DNA of 53,608 nucleotides from Xenorhabdus eapokensis. GTDB lineage: Bacteria; Pseudomonadota; Gammaproteobacteria; Enterobacterales; Enterobacteriaceae. Below are positions 7,928 to 17,634 of the stretch, piece after piece. Within the stretch, counting starts at the first letter, position 1, and each line of letters starts with the position of its first letter. The position numbers were made by a program, and so were the translations under genes. The stretch is taken from NCBI RefSeq assembly GCF_001908105.1, contig NZ_MKGQ01000004.1, forward strand, positions 1 through 53,608, in the 5' to 3' direction. Under the pieces are notes generated by a model. It saw only the letters and a program-made list of their open reading frames with translations. It was not told the origin of the DNA and did no database searches.

Positions 7928-9007
7928 CTATTTTCTATGTAAGAGTAAGTAAACACTCACTACAAAAAACAACAAACTTGGCACCAGCGCCCCTAATATC
8001 GGCGGCATACTATAAACCAGACTGAGTGGGCCGAATATCTCATTTAAGACATAGAACACAAACCCCATACTGATACCCACAACGACCCTAAATCCCATCG
8101 GCACGCTACGCAATGGCCCGAAGATAAAGGAGAGAGCCATCAGCATCATCACCGCAACCGATAAAGGTGCGAAGATTTTCTTCCACATATTAAGCTGGTA
8201 ACGTCCGGCATCCTGCTGACCCTGTTGCAGGTAGGTAATATATTGATGCAGGCCGCGTATGGAAAGCGCTTCAGGATCGAGAGAAACCACGCCCAACTTT
8301 TCTGGTGTCAGCCTGCTTTTCCAGTCCGCAGAAATACGTTGTGATCCAGTAATCTGCCCATTTTGAGTTAAATCGGATTCTTCAACCTGAGATAACTTCC
8401 ATTGATGGTTATCTTGGTCATACACCGCTGAAGCTGCATATTTTATGGATAACAGTTTTTGATTATCATCAACATGATAGATGCTGATGCCGTTCAGAGC
8501 GTTGTCCTTATCAACACTCTGGATATAGACAAAATCGTAGCCATCTTTCGCCCAAAGCCCTTTCGTGGTGGACATCAGTGAGCCACCATACATTTTTTGC
8601 GAGCGATAATTACGGGCAAGCTGCTCTCCTTGTGGGGCAACCCATTCGCCAATGACCATTGTCAACAAAACCAGCGGAATTGCCGTTTTCATGACGGAGC
8701 CCGCCACTTGCAGGCGGGTAAAACCTGAGGCCTGCATCACCACCAGCTCACTGCGTGTTGCCAGTGCTCCCAAGCCCAATAACGCCCCAAGCAGGGCAGC
8801 CATTGGGAAGAAGATCTGAATATCTTTGGGAACACTTAGCAGAGTATAAATGCCAGCGGAAAGTGCGGTATATTCCCCCTGCCCCACTTTGCGGAGCTGA
8901 TCGACAAACTTAATAATGCCGGAAAGTGATACCAGCATAAACAAAGTCATCAAGATGGTTTGCAGGATGGTACGGCCAATATATCTATCCAATACCCCAA
9001 ACATCAT
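7928..9007 (-). CDS. lptG: LPS export permease LptG
   Basis: Inner-membrane subunit of the LptB2FG transporter that extracts lipopolysaccharide from the inner membrane and drives it along the Lpt bridge. At 359 residues it matches E. coli LptG throughout: FGVLDRYIGRTILQTILMTL, MLVSLSGIIKFVDQLRKVG, then APQGEQLARNYRSQKMYGGS, GLWAKDGYDFVYIQSV, and SFIFGPLRSVPMGFRVVVGI near the C-terminus. Six membrane segments with a periplasmic jellyroll domain between the third and fourth are expected for the family. Its start overlaps the end of lptF by 4 bases, so the two are translationally coupled and presumably made in equal amounts. Confidence 0.95.
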   Translation of the reverse strand: MMFGVLDRYIGRTILQTILMTLFMLVSLSGIIKFVDQLRKVGQGEYTALSAGIYTLLSVPKDIQIFFPMAALLGALLGLGALATRSELVVMQASGFTRLQVAGSVMKTAIPLVLLTMVIGEWVAPQGEQLARNYRSQKMYGGSLMSTTKGLWAKDGYDFVYIQSVDKDNALNGISIYHVDDNQKLLSIKYAASAVYDQDNHQWKLSQVEESDLTQNGQITGSQRISADWKSRLTPEKLGVVSLDPEALSIRGLHQYITYLQQGQQDAGRYQLNMWKKIFAPLSVAVMMLMALSFIFGPLRSVPMGFRVVVGISMGFVFYVLNEIFGPLSLVYSMPPILGALVPSLLFFVVSVYLLLHRK

Positions 9008-10101
9008 GACGCTCCTTGAGTCTTAAAGCGTGAACGCAGTTTACGCATGGGCACGGTATCCCACAGATTAAGTGTCATAGCCAACGCAAAATAGACTCCG
9101 TTGACTAACCACATCCAGAACAGGGGATCTAGTTTGCCTTTACTGCCATTGGAATGCAGGGAGCTTTGCAACAGGAAGAAGATCAGATAGAGCAACATGG
9201 CTGGTAACATACTGAGTATCCGCCCCTGGCGTGGGTTCACGGCACTTAACGGCACCACCATCAACGCCATAACTAGCACCGAAACAACCAACGTCAGACG
9301 CCAGTGAAATTCCGCGCGGGAGTCGTTGTCAGTGTCATGCCAAAGCTGTTCAATCGATTTTTGTTCAACTTTGTTATCGATATCTGCTTTTTGGTGCCCA
9401 ATCACGGCCTGGTAATCAGTGAATTCAGTAATGCGGAAGTCACGTAACAGAGCGGTGCCTTCATAGCGCGTTCCTTGATGGAGTACCGCTACCTGATTAC
9501 CATTCGGGCGCTCTTCCATATGGCCACCATCGGCAATGACCACAGAAGGACGCTGCTCATTCGTCGGACGGAGCTGAGCCAAAAAAACATTTTCAAAAGA
9601 ATTGCTCTTCACATTACCGATATACAACACCATGTTGCCATCACGGGAAGGCTTAAACTGCCCCTCCACGATCGCCGCAAGGCTTGGATTGGCTTTTACA
9701 TCGGCTAGGACTTGTGCTTTATATTTGGCAGACCACGGCGTGATCCAGATAACGTTAGCCGCCGCCAACGCTGATGTGAACAGAGCCAGAATAATGGCTG
9801 ATTTCACCAATACACTTTTACCCAACCCGCAGGCATGCATGACGGTGATTTCACTTTCGGTATAGAGTTTACTAAACGTCATTAATACCCCAAGAAATAA
9901 ACTCAGGGGCAAAATAAGCTGCGCCATCTCTGGCACACCTAAACCTAACAACGATAAAACCAAATTTGCGGGAATATTCCCTTCCACCGCCGCACCTAAT
10001 ACTTCAACTAATTTCTGGCTGAAAAAGATCAGCGATAAGATGAACAGTATTGCGATTTGGCTTTTCAGGGTTTCCCGTACTAGATATCTAATGATGATCA
10101 C
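9004..10101 (-). CDS. lptF: LPS export permease LptF
   Basis: Partner of LptG in the LptB2FG exporter. It has 365 residues, with first span IIRYLVRETLKSQIAILFIL, then LILPLSLFLGVLMTFSKLYTESE, a central periplasmic domain (VEGQFKPSRDGNMVLYIGNV) and C-terminal spans ending LWDTVPMRKLRSRFK, as in E. coli LptF. It is the first gene of the lptFG pair and is transcribed divergently from pepA. The 280-base gap to pepA should carry both promoters. Nothing about it is unusual. Confidence 0.95.
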   Translation of the reverse strand: MIIIRYLVRETLKSQIAILFILSLIFFSQKLVEVLGAAVEGNIPANLVLSLLGLGVPEMAQLILPLSLFLGVLMTFSKLYTESEITVMHACGLGKSVLVKSAIILALFTSALAAANVIWITPWSAKYKAQVLADVKANPSLAAIVEGQFKPSRDGNMVLYIGNVKSNSFENVFLAQLRPTNEQRPSVVIADGGHMEERPNGNQVAVLHQGTRYEGTALLRDFRITEFTDYQAVIGHQKADIDNKVEQKSIEQLWHDTDNDSRAEFHWRLTLVVSVLVMALMVVPLSAVNPRQGRILSMLPAMLLYLIFFLLQSSLHSNGSKGKLDPLFWMWLVNGVYFALAMTLNLWDTVPMRKLRSRFKTQGAS

Positions 10102-10381
10102 GCTTATTACGCCTGTGAAAACTTGTCTTTTTGCAGGAAAGTCGCTAACTTCGTCGTATATCTACCATTTATATGAATCAGTTTGGCTTCCCCATCGCTA
10201 AAATGATACCAAAGCATTCCATATATTGGTTCCCAATTAGAACATAGTTATCGTTATCTAAGTACCAAAAAATAATGTGCTTAGCTTAACATAACCGTTA
10301 ATTTTCTTTGGGATGCATTAATGCGGAACGCGGTATTTTAGCGATTGTATCCGTCTTTGTCTTTAAGATTCAGGAGAACTC
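10102..10381. promoter_or_regulatory. divergent lptF / pepA intergenic region
   Basis: This 280-base region lies between divergent genes and must hold promoters for both. AGGAG just before 10382 is the pepA ribosome site. I could not assign individual -35/-10 elements or an operator. Confidence 0.4.
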
Positions 10382-11890
10382 ATGGAGTTTAGTGTAAAGA
10401 GCGGTAGCCCAGAGAAACAGCGCAGTGCCTGTATTATTGTCGGCGTGTTTGAACCCCGCCGTCTTTCCCCTATCGCAGAGCAACTTGACAAAATAAGTAA
10501 TGGCTATATCAGTGCCTTATTACGCCGTGGTGAACTTGAAGGCAAGGTGGGTCAAACCTTGTTGCTACATCATGTTCCGAATGTACTGTCCGAGCGTATT
10601 TTACTGGTTGGATGTGGAAAAGAGCGTGAACTGGATGAACGCCAGTATAAGCAAATTATCCAGAAAACGATCAATACCCTCAACGAAACCGGCTCAATGG
10701 AAGCCGTTTGTTTCTTGACAGAACTGCATGTGAAGGCGCGCAATAATTACTGGAAAGTACGTCAAGCGGTCGAAACAGCTAAAGAATCACTGTATGTTTT
10801 TGATCAGCTCAAAAGCAGCAAAAATGAACTGCGTCGTCCACTGCGCAAAATGGTATTCAATGTACCGACCCGCCGCGAGTTGACCAGCGGTGAACGCGCT
10901 ATTCAGCACGGTCTTGCCATTGCATCGGGTATCAAGGCGGCGAAAGATCTCGCCAATATGCCACCCAATATCTGTAATGCTGCCTATTTGGCATCACAGG
11001 CGCGCCAGCTTGCTGACAACGCGGCTAACCTGACCACCAAAGTCATTGGTGAAGAGCAGATGAAAGAGCTGGGCATGCATTCTTATCTGGCGGTTGGTCA
11101 GGGTTCGCAGAATGAATCCCTGATGGCAGTCATGGAGTATAAAGGCAGCACAGACGCCAATGCGAAACCTATCGTATTGGTGGGCAAAGGGCTGACTTTT
11201 GATTCCGGCGGTATCTCGCTCAAACCAGCCGAAGGTATGGATGAGATGAAATATGATATGTGCGGTGCTGCTTCCGTCTATGGCGCCATGCGCGTTGTTG
11301 CCGAACTGCAATTGCCAATCAATGTCATCGGTGTCCTGGCCGGTTGTGAAAATATGCCTGGCGGACGCGCCTATCGTCCTGGAGATATTCTGACTACCAT
11401 GTCCGGCCAGACCGTTGAAGTGACGAACACCGATGCGGAAGGTCGTCTGGTATTGTGTGATGCGCTGACTTATGTTGAGCGTTTTGAGCCGGAATCGGTC
11501 ATTGATGTTGCAACCTTGACCGGCGCCTGTGTCGTCGCTCTGGGTGGCCATTATACCGGCCTGATGTCTAACCATAATCCCCTGGCGCATGAACTTCTGA
11601 ATGCGTCAGAGCAAGCAGGCGATCGTGCATGGCGCCTGCCTTTGGCTGATGAATATACCGAGCAGTTAGAATCCAATTTTGCCGATATGGTAAACGAATG
11701 TGGACGCTCTGGTGGTGCCATTACCGCAGGTGCTTTCCTATCCCGCTTTACCAGCAAATACCACTGGGCACATCTGGATATAGCGGGTACAGCATGGCGT
11801 TCAGGTAAAGCGAAAGGAGTAACAGGTCGTCCGGTTGCACTCCTGTCACAATTCCTGTTAAATCGTTCAGGTTTGAATTCTGACGATTAA
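10382..11890 (+). CDS. pepA: leucyl aminopeptidase PepA / XerA
   Basis: M17-family leucine aminopeptidase, 502 residues, close to E. coli PepA (503). The C-terminal catalytic domain shows the two-metal motifs [35 protein letters not shown] and the family signature [10 protein letters not shown]. The N-terminal domain starts [20 protein letters not shown]. PepA acts as a hexamer on peptides; in E. coli it also binds DNA, serving as an accessory factor in Xer recombination and as a repressor of carAB. AGGAG lies 5 bases before the ATG. It is followed by a very strong hairpin and then by holC. Confidence 0.96.
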   Translation: MEFSVKSGSPEKQRSACIIVGVFEPRRLSPIAEQLDKISNGYISALLRRGELEGKVGQTLLLHHVPNVLSERILLVGCGKERELDERQYKQIIQKTINTLNETGSMEAVCFLTELHVKARNNYWKVRQAVETAKESLYVFDQLKSSKNELRRPLRKMVFNVPTRRELTSGERAIQHGLAIASGIKAAKDLANMPPNICNAAYLASQARQLADNAANLTTKVIGEEQMKELGMHSYLAVGQGSQNESLMAVMEYKGSTDANAKPIVLVGKGLTFDSGGISLKPAEGMDEMKYDMCGAASVYGAMRVVAELQLPINVIGVLAGCENMPGGRAYRPGDILTTMSGQTVEVTNTDAEGRLVLCDALTYVERFEPESVIDVATLTGACVVALGGHYTGLMSNHNPLAHELLNASEQAGDRAWRLPLADEYTEQLESNFADMVNECGRSGGAITAGAFLSRFTSKYHWAHLDIAGTAWRSGKAKGVTGRPVALLSQFLLNRSGLNSDD

Positions 11891-11910
11891 TGCTCCTGCC
11901 GCTTAATGGA

Positions 11911-11942
11911 AGTAAGGGTATTGCAACTGCAATACCCTTACT
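11911..11942 (+). terminator. strong hairpin after pepA
   Basis: AGTAAGGGTATTGCA and TGCAATACCCTTACT are perfect 15-bp arms with a 2-base loop, 20 bases after the pepA stop. A short GTTT follows, so it may work as a terminator or an mRNA 3'-end barrier between pepA and holC. Confidence 0.7.
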
Positions 11943-11971
11943 GTTTCCAGTAACCTTGCAAGCAAGAAACT

Positions 11972-12466
11972 ATGAAAAACGCCACCTTCTATTTATTAGA
12001 AAAGCTACCATCATTAGAAAAGCTGTCACCGGAAAAGCGGTTATCGGAACAATCATCGTCAGATGATCTACAGCCACATGAATGGCTGGCATGTCAGCTT
12101 GCTGCTGATCAATGGCGTGCAGGGAAGCGGGTTCTGATTGCTTGTGAAAGCCAGCAACAGGCTGAAAAATTGGATGAAGCATTATGGCAACGAGAGCCAA
12201 GTCAATTTGTACCGCACAATCTTGCCGGCGAAGGCCCCCGCTATGGTGCCCCCGTGGAGTTGTGCTGGCCGCAAAAAAGAGGCAATACTCCCCGCGATGT
12301 GTTGGTGACACTGCTTCCTTATTTTGCAGACTTTGCCACAGCTTTCCATGAAGTGATAGACTTCGTTCCTATTGATGAAAATCTGAAACAGTTAGCGCGC
12401 GAACGATATAAATCTTATCGTAGCGTCGGCTTTAATTTGACCATGGCAACCCCGCCAACCTATTGA
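11972..12466 (+). CDS. holC: DNA polymerase III chi subunit HolC
   Basis: The chi subunit of the clamp loader links polymerase III to single-strand-binding protein. It matches E. coli Hol[10 protein letters not shown] at the start, [55 protein letters not shown], and [13 protein letters not shown]. It is 164 residues against 147 in E. coli. The extra length is at residues 9-30, where an 18-base unit (Leu-Glu-Lys-Leu-x-x) is tandemly duplicated, and at the C-terminal tail. It is followed 13 bases later by valS, as in enterobacteria. Confidence 0.93.
   Translation: MKNATFYLLEKLPSLEKLSPEKRLSEQSSSDDLQPHEWLACQLAADQWRAGKRVLIACESQQQAEKLDEALWQREPSQFVPHNLAGEGPRYGAPVELCWPQKRGNTPRDVLVTLLPYFADFATAFHEVIDFVPIDENLKQLARERYKSYRSVGFNLTMATPPTY
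11996..12031 (+). repeat. 18-bp tandem repeat inside holC
   Basis: Two consecutive 18-base units, TTAGAAAAGCTACCATCA and TTAGAAAAGCTGTCACCG, encode LEKLPS and LEKLSP. A third partial GAAAAG follows. This accounts for part of the N-terminal expansion of HolC. Confidence 0.7.
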
Positions 12467-12479
12467 ATATCAAGACACA

Positions 12480-15377
12480 ATGGAAAAGACACCCGCTAAT
12501 CAAACGCAATCTGAGCCATCTCTCGATAAAACATACAACCCGACAGAGATAGAGCAACCCCTTTACAACCACTGGGAACAGAGTGGTTACTTTAAGCCGA
12601 ATGGCGATACCAGCCGTGAAAGTTTCTGCATCGTCATTCCGCCACCAAACGTCACTGGCAGCCTGCATATGGGACATGCATTCCAGCAGACTATTATGGA
12701 TACCATGGTGCGTTACCAACGTATGCAGGGTAAAAATACCCTGTGGCAAGCCGGGACTGACCACGCGGGTATCGCGACTCAAATGGTTGTTGAGCGCAAG
12801 ATCGCGGCAGAAGAAGGCAAAACCCGCCATGATTATGGTCGTGAAGCTTTTATCGACAAAATTTGGCAATGGAAAGCAGAATCGGGTGGCAATATCACCA
12901 ACCAGATGCGCCGTCTGGGTAACTCCGTAGATTGGGAGCGTGAGCGCTTCACTATGGATGAAGGCTTGTCCAAAGCGGTTAAAGAGGCCTTTGTTCGCCT
13001 GTATCAAGAAGATTTGATTTACCGTGGCAAGCGTCTGGTTAACTGGGACCCGAAATTACGCACTGCGATTTCTGATCTGGAAGTCGAAAACCGTGAAGTG
13101 AAAGGTTCTATGTGGCACCTGCGCTATCCGCTGGCTGACGGCGCTAAGACTGCGGAAGGCAAAGACTACCTGATTGTTGCCACAACCCGCCCAGAAACCA
13201 TGCTGGGGGATACCGGTGTTGCCGTGAATCCGGAAGATCCGCGTTACAAGGATCTGATTGGCAAAGAGATCCTCTTGCCACTGGTGAACCGCCGCATTCC
13301 TATTGTTGGCGATGAACACGCAGATATGGAAAAAGGCACTGGCTGCGTGAAAATCACCCCAGCCCACGATTTCAATGACTATGAAGTCGGTAAGCGCCAC
13401 AACCTGCCAATGATCAACATCCTGACTTTTGACGGCAATATTCGCGAAGCCGCAGAAGTCTTCGATAGCAACGGCGAAGCTTCTGATCACTACCCGACCG
13501 ACATCCCTGCCGAATACCGTGGTATGGAGCGTTTCGCTGCCCGTAAGGCAATTGTGGCCGAATTCGAAAAACAGGATCTACTGGTTGAGATCAAACCTCA
13601 TGACCTGACGGTTCCTTACGGCGACCGTGGGGGCGTAGTGATCGAGCCAATGCTGACCGACCAATGGTATGTTCGTACCGCACCACTGGCGAAAGTGGCG
13701 ATTGAAGCGGTTGAGAACGGTGATATCCAGTTCGTACCAAAACAGTACGAAAACATGTACTACTCCTGGATGCGTGACATTCAGGATTGGTGTATTTCCC
13801 GTCAATTGTGGTGGGGTCACCGTATTCCGGCGTGGTATGACGCACAAGGCAATGTCTATGTTGGCCGCGATGAAGAAGAAGTTCGCCGCGAGAACAACCT
13901 GAGTGCAGATATCATCCTGACCCAAGACGAAGACGTACTGGATACCTGGTTCTCTTCTGGCCTGTGGACATTCTCTACCCTCGGTTGGCCTGAGCAGACC
14001 GACGCTCTGAAAACTTTCCATCCAACTGATGTGCTGGTCAGTGGCTTCGACATTATCTTCTTCTGGATTGCCCGCATGATCATGATGACCATGCACTTCA
14101 TCAAAGATGAAAACGGCAAGCCACAAGTGCCATTCAAAACAGTCTACATGACTGGCTTGATCCGCGATGAAGAAGGCCAGAAGATGTCAAAATCCAAAGG
14201 GAACGTTATCGACCCTCTGGATATGATCGACGGTATCTCGCTGGAAAACCTGCTGGAAAAACGTACCGGCAATATGATGCAGCCACAACTGGCAGAGAAA
14301 ATCCGCAAACGTACTGAAAAACAGTTCGCGGAAGGTATTGAAGCCCACGGTACTGACGCCCTGCGTTTCACTCTGGCAGCACTGGCTTCTACCGGCCGTG
14401 ATATCAACTGGGACATGAAGCGCCTGCAAGGCTATCGCAACTTCTGTAACAAACTGTGGAACGCCAGCCGTTTCGTGCTGATGAATACGGAGGGACAGGA
14501 TTGCGGCCAGAACGGTGGTGAAATGTCGCTATCACTGGCAGATCGCTGGATCCTGGCCGAATTCAACCAGACCGTTAAAGTTTATCGTGAGGCACTGGAT
14601 ACTTATCGTTTCGACATCGCCGCAAATATTCTTTACGAATTCACATGGAACCAATTCTGTGACTGGTATCTGGAGTTGTCCAAACCGGCAATCAATAAAG
14701 GGACAGAAGCCGAAGTCCGTGCGGCTCGCCATACCCTGATTGAAGTTTTGGAAGGTTTGCTGCGTCTGGCACACCCAATCATTCCATTTATCACTGAAAC
14801 CATCTGGCAACGAGTGAAAGTCGTCAAAGGCATCGAAGCGGATACCATCATGCTGCAATCTTTCCCTGCATTCGATCAGGCGAAAGTCGATGAATTGGCG
14901 CTGAACGATCTGGAGTGGATCAAGGAAGCGATCATTGCAATACGTAACATTCGTGCAGAAATGAACATTGCGCCAAGCAAACCGCTGGAAGTTCTGCTGC
15001 GTGATGCAAATGATGATGCACAACGCCGTGTCGCTGAAAACCTCAATTTCATTCAGGCAATGGGTCGTCTTTCTTCTGTTACCGTATTAGCGGCAGGAGA
15101 AGAAGCACCTGTTTCTGTTACTAAACTGATCAATGGGGCGGAAGTGTTGATCCCAATGGCCGGTTTGATTAATAAAGATGCAGAACTGGCGCGTCTGGAT
15201 AAAGAAATCGAGAAGCTGGATAAAGAAATCGACAGCATCGAGGCCAAACTGGCTAACGAAGGTTTTGTCAGCCGAGCACCGGAAGCCGTTGTTGCCAAAG
15301 AGCGCGAACGTCTGGCAAGCAACAAGGCTGCAAAAGAGAAATTACTGGCGCAAAAAGAGACTATCGCTGCACTATAA
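12480..15377 (+). CDS. valS: valyl-tRNA synthetase
   Basis: Class Ia aminoacyl-tRNA synthetase that charges tRNA-Val and edits Thr. It has 965 residues (E. coli 951). The HIGH-type motif is in [17 protein letters not shown], the CP1 editing domain contains [17 protein letters not shown], and the KMSKS loop is [18 protein letters not shown]. The C-terminal coiled coil ([20 protein letters not shown]) binds the tRNA. Codon use is notably strong in optimal codons compared with flanking accessory genes, as expected for a highly expressed gene. It lies 13 bases after holC and ends at a clear terminator. Confidence 0.97.
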   Translation: MEKTPANQTQSEPSLDKTYNPTEIEQPLYNHWEQSGYFKPNGDTSRESFCIVIPPPNVTGSLHMGHAFQQTIMDTMVRYQRMQGKNTLWQAGTDHAGIATQMVVERKIAAEEGKTRHDYGREAFIDKIWQWKAESGGNITNQMRRLGNSVDWERERFTMDEGLSKAVKEAFVRLYQEDLIYRGKRLVNWDPKLRTAISDLEVENREVKGSMWHLRYPLADGAKTAEGKDYLIVATTRPETMLGDTGVAVNPEDPRYKDLIGKEILLPLVNRRIPIVGDEHADMEKGTGCVKITPAHDFNDYEVGKRHNLPMINILTFDGNIREAAEVFDSNGEASDHYPTDIPAEYRGMERFAARKAIVAEFEKQDLLVEIKPHDLTVPYGDRGGVVIEPMLTDQWYVRTAPLAKVAIEAVENGDIQFVPKQYENMYYSWMRDIQDWCISRQLWWGHRIPAWYDAQGNVYVGRDEEEVRRENNLSADIILTQDEDVLDTWFSSGLWTFSTLGWPEQTDALKTFHPTDVLVSGFDIIFFWIARMIMMTMHFIKDENGKPQVPFKTVYMTGLIRDEEGQKMSKSKGNVIDPLDMIDGISLENLLEKRTGNMMQPQLAEKIRKRTEKQFAEGIEAHGTDALRFTLAALASTGRDINWDMKRLQGYRNFCNKLWNASRFVLMNTEGQDCGQNGGEMSLSLADRWILAEFNQTVKVYREALDTYRFDIAANILYEFTWNQFCDWYLELSKPAINKGTEAEVRAARHTLIEVLEGLLRLAHPIIPFITETIWQRVKVVKGIEADTIMLQSFPAFDQAKVDELALNDLEWIKEAIIAIRNIRAEMNIAPSKPLEVLLRDANDDAQRRVAENLNFIQAMGRLSSVTVLAAGEEAPVSVTKLINGAEVLIPMAGLINKDAELARLDKEIEKLDKEIDSIEAKLANEGFVSRAPEAVVAKERERLASNKAAKEKLLAQKETIAAL

Positions 15378-15404
15378 TTTTTCCTAGTTGAAATTTCTTC
15401 ATAT

Positions 15405-15438
15405 AAGCCACTGTAATGTAATTTGCAGTGGCTTTTTT
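15405..15438 (+). terminator. valS terminator
   Basis: AAGCCACTG and CAGTGGCTT form a 9-bp stem followed by TTTTTT, about 30 bases after the valS stop. Confidence 0.85.
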
Positions 15439-15530
15439 GTGCTATCTATTCTGCATTAACAGTATGCCACCATGAATATAGAGGTAACTTGCCTCTCCCC
15501 TATTTCGTCAATGAAGTTGGAGAAATATGT

Positions 15531-15544
15531 GTCATATTTATGAC
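15531..15544. promoter_or_regulatory. palindrome upstream of hicAB, possible HicB operator
   Basis: GTCATA-TT-TATGAC is a perfect 6-bp-arm palindrome about 90 bases before hicA. HicB antitoxins with a ribbon-helix-helix domain bind palindromes in their own promoters. A longer-range inverted pair, GGGTATA (15554-15560) and TATACCC (15602-15608), lies between it and hicA. Confidence 0.4.
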
Positions 15545-15632
15545 TAGCTTTATGGGTATAACACCTATAAATATATTGATCACTAGAAATTTTGTAGGCA
15601 TTATACCCACTCATTAGCAAAATGGAGGGTTG

Positions 15633-15821
15633 ATGAGTAGTACAGAGTTAATCAAACGCCTGATGGCTAACGGATGGACAAAGGCACGACAAGACGGAAG
15701 CCATATCACGTTAACCAAACCGGGGATCACAAAGATAATCACCGTACCGCATCCCCGAAAGGATGCGTCAAAGGGAGTTATCCGGCAGGCACAGAACATT
15801 TCAGGATTGAAATTGTTGTAA
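15633..15821 (+). CDS. hicA: HicA-family mRNA interferase toxin
   Basis: Toxin of a type II HicAB system; HicA proteins cleave mRNA and tmRNA. The 62-residue protein shows the double-stranded-RNA-binding-like fold signature: LIKRLMANGWTKARQDGSH with the catalytic His in GSH, then ITVPHPRKDASKGVIRQAQN. I chose ATG 15633 rather than the TTG at 15630 because GGAGGG lies 4-9 bases before it. It is followed 63 bases later by hicB, the usual toxin-first order. A perfect hairpin separates the two genes. Confidence 0.88.
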   Translation: MSSTELIKRLMANGWTKARQDGSHITLTKPGITKIITVPHPRKDASKGVIRQAQNISGLKLL

Positions 15822-15825
15822 CAAA

Positions 15826-15848
15826 AAGGAGCGGTATAACCGCTCCTT
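15826..15848 (+). terminator. intercistronic hairpin between hicA and hicB
   Basis: AAGGAGCGGT-ATA-ACCGCTCCTT is a perfect 10-bp stem with a 3-base loop starting 4 bases after the hicA stop. There is no T-run, so full termination is unlikely. It could pause or partly end transcription, or stabilise the 3' end of hicA mRNA, and so set the toxin:antitoxin ratio. The left arm also looks like a Shine-Dalgarno but has no start codon beyond it. Confidence 0.55.
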
Positions 15849-15884
15849 ATCTGTACTACTTATCATAAATGACGAGGTAATATT

Positions 15885-16292
15885 ATGATTTATCCGCTTT
15901 TTATCTTTAAAACAGAAGATGGTTTCGACGGTTACTTTCCCGATGTTGACGGTTGTTTTTTCGCTGGCAACACCTTGGAAGAAACTATCCGTGATGCTGA
16001 AAGAGCTTTCGGACAGCACATGGAGGTTTTGACTGAACAAGGCGGGTATGTCCCTGCACCCAAAAATCCATCGGATTACATCGGTGATGACCGCTTATCT
16101 GAAGATGGCGGGGTTATTGCGCTCATTGAGTTAGATCCAGCGAAATACGAATCAAAGGCGGTGAAATTCAACTTGACCATGCCCGGCAATTTATTAACTG
16201 CGATAGATCGCTACATTGAGAAAAATGGTCACTATAAAAACCGTTCTTCTTTTCTCGCTGAATTGGCAAGAAAAGAAATTGCTCACTCTTAA
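15885..16292 (+). CDS. hicB: HicB-family antitoxin
   Basis: Antitoxin partner of HicA, 135 residues. The N-terminal half has the partial RNase H-like HicB fold (FIFKTEDGFDGYFPDVDGCF, then GNTLEETIRDAERAFGQHM). The C-terminal half is a ribbon-helix-helix DNA-binding segment (KFNLTMPGNLLTAIDRYIEK, then SSFLAELARKEI). It should neutralise HicA by direct contact and repress the operon. GAGG lies about 8 bases before ATG 15885. Both genes look intact, unlike the two other toxin-antitoxin loci in this window. Confidence 0.9.
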   Translation: MIYPLFIFKTEDGFDGYFPDVDGCFFAGNTLEETIRDAERAFGQHMEVLTEQGGYVPAPKNPSDYIGDDRLSEDGGVIALIELDPAKYESKAVKFNLTMPGNLLTAIDRYIEKNGHYKNRSSFLAELARKEIAHS

Positions 16293-16297
16293 CCTAT

Positions 16298-16315
16298 AGG
16301 GCAGGAAACTGCCCT
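16298..16315 (+). terminator. hicAB terminator-like hairpin
   Basis: AGGGCAG-GAAA-CTGCCCT, a 7-bp stem with a GNRA-type tetraloop, starts 6 bases after the hicB stop and is followed by GATTT. Confidence 0.6.
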
Positions 16316-16385
16316 GATTTCCAACTTAGCCAATCACAGACTAATGCTTTTGTTTCAGCTCATCTGGATTTATAGGCCAGTTCTT

Positions 16386-16715
16386 TCACCAAACCCACTG
16401 CATCAACATAAAAAATAGCAGGGAAAGCATTAAACTTTTTAATATTGATCTCGTATACTTACTAATAAAATAAGCCAACATTACCGTAATCAATGCGAAA
16501 ACATATTTAATATTAAAATGTTCAATTAATTCACTTAAGGATAAATTATTCAATGAAATATTAACGATAATCGTCCCCAGGATAAAACAGATGGCATAAT
16601 CCAGGGAAGTAATTAGCAACCCCTTTTTCTTAAACCAGCGATTATTATTCATTAAAAAAGGAGCTATTCTTAATATGAAACTCATTAATCCCATCAATAC
16701 GATCAACAGCATCAT
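16386..16715 (-). CDS. azlD: AzlD-family small subunit of a branched-chain amino-acid exporter
   Basis: Membrane protein of 109 residues with about four hydrophobic spans (MMLLIVLMGLMSFILRIAPF at the start, then LITSLDYAICFILGTIIVNI, YVFALITVMLAYFISKY and a final span ending MQWVW). It partners AzlC-type permeases, and the pair (YgaZ/YgaH in E. coli) exports branched-chain amino acids such as valine. It overlaps the upstream azlC gene by 4 bases, so the two are coupled. It is AT-rich compared with the lpt-valS block. The substrate is inferred from family only. Confidence 0.75.
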   Translation of the reverse strand: MMLLIVLMGLMSFILRIAPFLMNNNRWFKKKGLLITSLDYAICFILGTIIVNISLNNLSLSELIEHFNIKYVFALITVMLAYFISKYTRSILKSLMLSLLFFMLMQWVW

Positions 16716-17470
16716 GATCTTCTATCCTTTCTGATTTTCCGTTCGATAAACGCAATCATTATTCCGCATAAAACAGGGACTGCCAGATCCATTAATTTCA
16801 TATCTACTTCATTCAATAACGGTGCGCAAACCCCTCCCATTACTGTCGCCAAAACCGACATATCCTTGCCCGAACGCTTGGCAGTCAGGGAAGCAAAATG
16901 GATGGGAACCAACATCACGAGGAACAGCGAAAGGGAACCATAATCCAGATATTCGGCCGAAATATACCCCAGCAAAGTGGCACAAAATGTAATCACAAAA
17001 CAGGGTACAGCAACACCCAGATAAAAATGAAATTGGGACTTTCCATCCGTGATATTTTCCGCAGAGAGATGTGAATGTGTCACTGTATAAGTGCTGGCGC
17101 TAAATCCCAGCATCGACAGCAAAATATTTCGCTTAGGGATGCCATGAAAATATTGTGACATCACCATTGCCATCAAGAAAAAGCGGAAGTTGATCAGCAA
17201 GGCCAGAATAATAACAGAAAGTATCGCCCCATCAGTCAGATAACCCACCGCAGCGACTTGTAATGGTGCTGCATATATCAACAATGATCCGACTAACGTT
17301 TCCATTAATGGAATACCGTGACTTTGATAAAGAGCACCAATCGAAGTAAAAATAAGGAAAAAAGAGATACAAACAGGCAAAGAGTCAACCATGCCTTTCC
17401 GAAAGAGTGAATTCAACACTTGGCACCTATATTTAACGTTATATTTAGGGTAGCTGAGATATCGATACAT
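16712..17470 (-). CDS. azlC: AzlC-family branched-chain amino-acid exporter permease
   Basis: Inner-membrane permease of up to 252 residues, showing the AzlC core: KGMVDSLPVCISFFLIFTSI, GSLLIYAAPLQVAAVGYLTDGA, LALLINFRFFLMAMVMSQYF, and SASTYTVTHSHLS. The frame starts at ATG 17470, but family alignment suggests a later start. GTG near 17419, with AGGTG just upstream, would give a more typical N-terminus. It is expressed with azlD (4-base overlap) and is divergent from the downstream binding-protein gene. With AzlD it probably exports branched-chain amino acids. Confidence 0.78.
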   Translation of the reverse strand: MYRYLSYPKYNVKYRCQVLNSLFRKGMVDSLPVCISFFLIFTSIGALYQSHGIPLMETLVGSLLIYAAPLQVAAVGYLTDGAILSVIILALLINFRFFLMAMVMSQYFHGIPKRNILLSMLGFSASTYTVTHSHLSAENITDGKSQFHFYLGVAVPCFVITFCATLLGYISAEYLDYGSLSLFLVMLVPIHFASLTAKRSGKDMSVLATVMGGVCAPLLNEVDMKLMDLAVPVLCGIMIAFIERKIRKDRRS

Positions 17471-17634
17471 TTCATAATAATAAATATAATCAAACCATAA
17501 TCAATATAAACCTTATTGATTAGAAATGACATCAGGATATGATATAACTTTATTTTATATATAAAGCTTATGATATTACCGCTATAGTAAAAATAATTTT
17601 AAAAACAATAATTCCCCTCGGAGAAATAGATAAC

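Noticed and set aside
13578..14126. Long minus-strand frames inside valS (also in pepA, nrdD and lptF)
   Set aside because: They are shadows of strongly coding plus-strand genes with no ribosome site or family similarity.
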